Positions 62,288 to 64,000 of a stretch of 64,000 bases of DNA are shown piece after piece (the stretch's first letter is position 1; every line of letters begins with the position of its first letter). The position numbers and the translations under genes are program-made. The stretch is taken from assembly GCA_023957975.1 (NCBI GenBank), contig JAMLGM010000002.1, positions 372,001-436,000 of the forward strand, read 5' to 3'. The notes beneath the pieces were generated by a model. That model did not search any database, was not told the origin of the DNA, and worked only from the letters and a program-made list of their open reading frames with translations. The DNA comes from Microthrixaceae bacterium (GTDB lineage: Bacteria > Actinomycetota > Acidimicrobiia > Acidimicrobiales > Microtrichaceae).

Positions 62288-62464
62288 GTCGTACCTGCAT
62301 GCGCAGTGTCTGGGTTGACCTCGCGTTGGCCCAGACGTTGCGCATGGTGAGTGGCGGCTGTCGCGTGATGCCTAGCGCCGCGAGCACCCCGTCGTCGCCT
62401 GTGACAAGCACCGCATCTCGTCAACTTTGGCTCGCGAGCCGCACGCTGAGTAAGTTCTAAGGCC

Positions 62465-62839
62465 GTGTGGACCGCGAGTGACTTTCTCCGGCAGTACCTC
62501 GTTGTACTGATATTCGCCGCTGTCGGTGCAGGCCTCGTCGGTTTGCTGCTCGGCCTGAGCTACCTGTTGCGGCCCAACCGGGTGCAACCGGAGAAGCTCA
62601 AGACCTACGAAAGCGGCGTCGACCCGGTCGGCTCGATGTGGACCCAGTCGCACGTGCGGTACTACATCTTCGCCCTGCTGTTCGTGCTGTTCGACATCGA
62701 AACCGTGTTCATCTTCCCCTGGGCGACCCGCCTCGAAACCTACGGGGTGTTCGGCCTCATCGAGATGGGCGTGTTCGTGTTCATTCTTCTGCTCGGCCTC
62801 GTGTACGCCTGGCGCAAGGGGGTCCTCAAGTGGGTCTAG
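62465..62839 (+). CDS. nuoA: NADH-quinone oxidoreductase subunit A
   Basis: The 124-residue complex I membrane subunit has three TM helices and the conserved '[18 protein letters not shown]' loop and '[20 protein letters not shown]'. GTG start. It is the first gene of this nuo segment; the 177-bp gap before it shows no gene and probably carries the promoter. Confidence 0.95.
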   Translation: MWTASDFLRQYLVVLIFAAVGAGLVGLLLGLSYLLRPNRVQPEKLKTYESGVDPVGSMWTQSHVRYYIFALLFVLFDIETVFIFPWATRLETYGVFGLIEMGVFVFILLLGLVYAWRKGVLKWV

Positions 62840-63336
62840 GCCTCGTCGAGAGCGGCAAGATTCCCAAGCCGCTCGGCAAGCTGTTGAACCAGGGCCGCAA
62901 ATACTCCCTCTGGGCCTACCAGTGGGGGCTTGCGTGCTGCGCCATCGAGATGGGTGCCGCGTTCGGTTCGCCCCGCTACGACGTGATGCGCTTCGGCGTC
63001 ATCCCGCTGCCGGCCAGCCCCCGCCAGGCCGACCTGCTGGTCGTGTCGGGCACCGTCACCGACAAGATGGTCCCGCCGATCCGCCGCCTGTACGAGCAGA
63101 TGCCCGACCCGAAGTACGTGATCTCGATGGGTTCGTGCGCCAACTGCGGCGGCCCGTACTGGGACTCCTACTCGGTCACCAAGGGCGTCGATCAGGTCAT
63201 CCCCGTCGACGTGTACGTCCCCGGATGTCCGCCCCGACCCGAAGCACTCCTCGAAGGTGTCGTGTTGTTGCAACAGCGCATCGGCACCGAAGACATGCAG
63301 AGCCGTTGGCGAGGTGATCCCATTGTCGTCGACTGA
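62830..63336 (+). CDS. nuoB: NADH-quinone oxidoreductase subunit B
   Basis: The 168-residue peripheral-arm subunit carries the terminal N2 [4Fe-4S] cluster. The cysteines are in '[10 protein letters not shown]', '[10 protein letters not shown]' and '[13 protein letters not shown]'. The GTG at 62830 gives '[19 protein letters not shown]' and overlaps nuoA by 10 bases, as is common in actinobacteria. Confidence 0.95.
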   Translation: MGLGLVESGKIPKPLGKLLNQGRKYSLWAYQWGLACCAIEMGAAFGSPRYDVMRFGVIPLPASPRQADLLVVSGTVTDKMVPPIRRLYEQMPDPKYVISMGSCANCGGPYWDSYSVTKGVDQVIPVDVYVPGCPPRPEALLEGVVLLQQRIGTEDMQSRWRGDPIVVD

Positions 63337-64000
63337 CGAAACCGCCGAAGAAACCGCGGCAACCGCCGAAGCCACAGAGGCCGCGGCAGACGAGACCGCA
63401 GCCGCCGCGCCGGCTCCGGAGCCCGAGCCCGAAGAGGTTCGCGAACCCGACCCGCTGCGCGACGCACTCCTCGCCGAGCTCTCCTCGCTCATGGGCGATG
63501 CCATCGTCGGCTCACACATCATTCCCGGCAAAGACATCTGGGTGCGGGTCCGCACCGACGCCTGGGCCGAGGTCGCCAACACCGTGCGCACCGTCATGGG
63601 CGCCCGTTTCTTCAGCTTCCTTTCGGCCATCGACTGGATGCCCTCGCCGTTCGGTCGCTCCCTCGACTCCGCGGTCGACATGGCGATCAACAACACCGAG
63701 CCCAAAGCCCCCGAGCCGATGCAGACCGGTTACGCCGGTGGCGATACCCGCTTTCAGGTGTTCGCCCGCGTCACCAACCTCAAGGACCACTGGGGCATCA
63801 CCCTCAAAGCCGACGCCGGCGACGAGAACCCCACCATCGGCACCTGGACCAAGGTCTACGCGGGGGCCGATTGGCACGAACGAGAGATGTACGAAATGTT
63901 CGGCATCGACTTCGTCGGCCACCCCGGCCTGCGCAAGCTCTATCTGCCCACCGACTTCGAAGGTCACCCGCTGCGCAAAGACTTCCCGCTGCTCGCACGC
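63323..64000 (+). CDS. nuoC: NADH-quinone oxidoreductase subunit C (3' end outside window)
   Basis: The 30-kDa subunit of complex I. The TTG at 63323 (GAGGTGA six bases upstream; an in-frame GTG at 63314 is the alternative) opens an Ala/Glu-rich tail of about 40 residues that is longer than usual. The conserved domain follows with '[12 protein letters not shown]' and '[20 protein letters not shown]'. The frame is open to the window end. Confidence 0.93.
   Translation, partial: MSSTDETAEETAATAEATEAAADETAAAAPAPEPEPEEVREPDPLRDALLAELSSLMGDAIVGSHIIPGKDIWVRVRTDAWAEVANTVRTVMGARFFSFLSAIDWMPSPFGRSLDSAVDMAINNTEPKAPEPMQTGYAGGDTRFQVFARVTNLKDHWGITLKADAGDENPTIGTWTKVYAGADWHEREMYEMFGIDFVGHPGLRKLYLPTDFEGHPLRKDFPLLAR

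Overview
The window is high-GC DNA (TTG and GTG starts are common, genes are tightly packed with 4-nt overlaps) and reads as an actinobacterium. Class E sortase-type LAxTG anchoring, a DUF4012 protein and DtxR/IdeR-like boxes fit that. An Acidimicrobiia-like lineage is my guess; nothing in the window proves it.

Layout. 1-2346: the 3' end of a complex I operon (nuoM partial, nuoN). 2328-6350: MTA phosphorylase, an SGNH lipoprotein, a secreted Thr-rich protein behind possible iron boxes, a low-molecular-weight tyrosine phosphatase and a small membrane protein. 6392-17825: an envelope glycan block (nucleotide-sugar dehydrogenase, PglF/CapD-like dehydratase, LAWTG-anchored surface protein, DUF4012 protein, DegT/PglE-like aminotransferase, GT4, polysaccharide deacetylase, epimerase). 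17955-25625: an accessory island with four complete VapBC-type toxin-antitoxin operons, a truncated DUF433-partner toxin, vapC/fitA relics, IS110 and IS630 relics, and five copies of a near-perfect 42-52 bp palindrome. The palindromes sit about 0.85 kb apart around the toxin-antitoxin operons and around a PglD-like acetyltransferase; a PglC-like phosphoglycosyl transferase follows.

25748-44004: a second glycan block with two OafA-type acyltransferases, a GNAT enzyme, seven or so glycosyltransferase domains, a PglK/MsbA-like ABC flippase, a Wzy-like membrane protein and a Wzc-like tyrosine autokinase that would pair with the phosphatase at 5272. Together the two blocks could make a bacillosamine-type undecaprenyl-linked repeat unit, decorate it, flip it and polymerise it.

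44603-60803: the most unusual part. It holds 2OG-Fe(II) oxygenases (one with a single-base frameshift), a JmjC oxygenase and a degenerate JmjC-like paralogue, an HprK-like kinase fused to a nucleotidyltransferase, an HprK-like protein without P-loop, stand-alone nucleotidyltransferases, PqqD-like/winged-helix proteins, a GT4 and a Tat-exported Asn-, Ser-, Gly- and Cys-rich protein. The gene content resembles a RiPP or protein-maturation locus, with the Tat protein as candidate substrate. An ISL3-family element has broken into its left side. 60803-62287: a duplicated coiled-coil/TM gene and a broken hipBA module. 62465-64000: nuoA, nuoB and partial nuoC, so complex I genes bracket the whole 60-kb accessory region.
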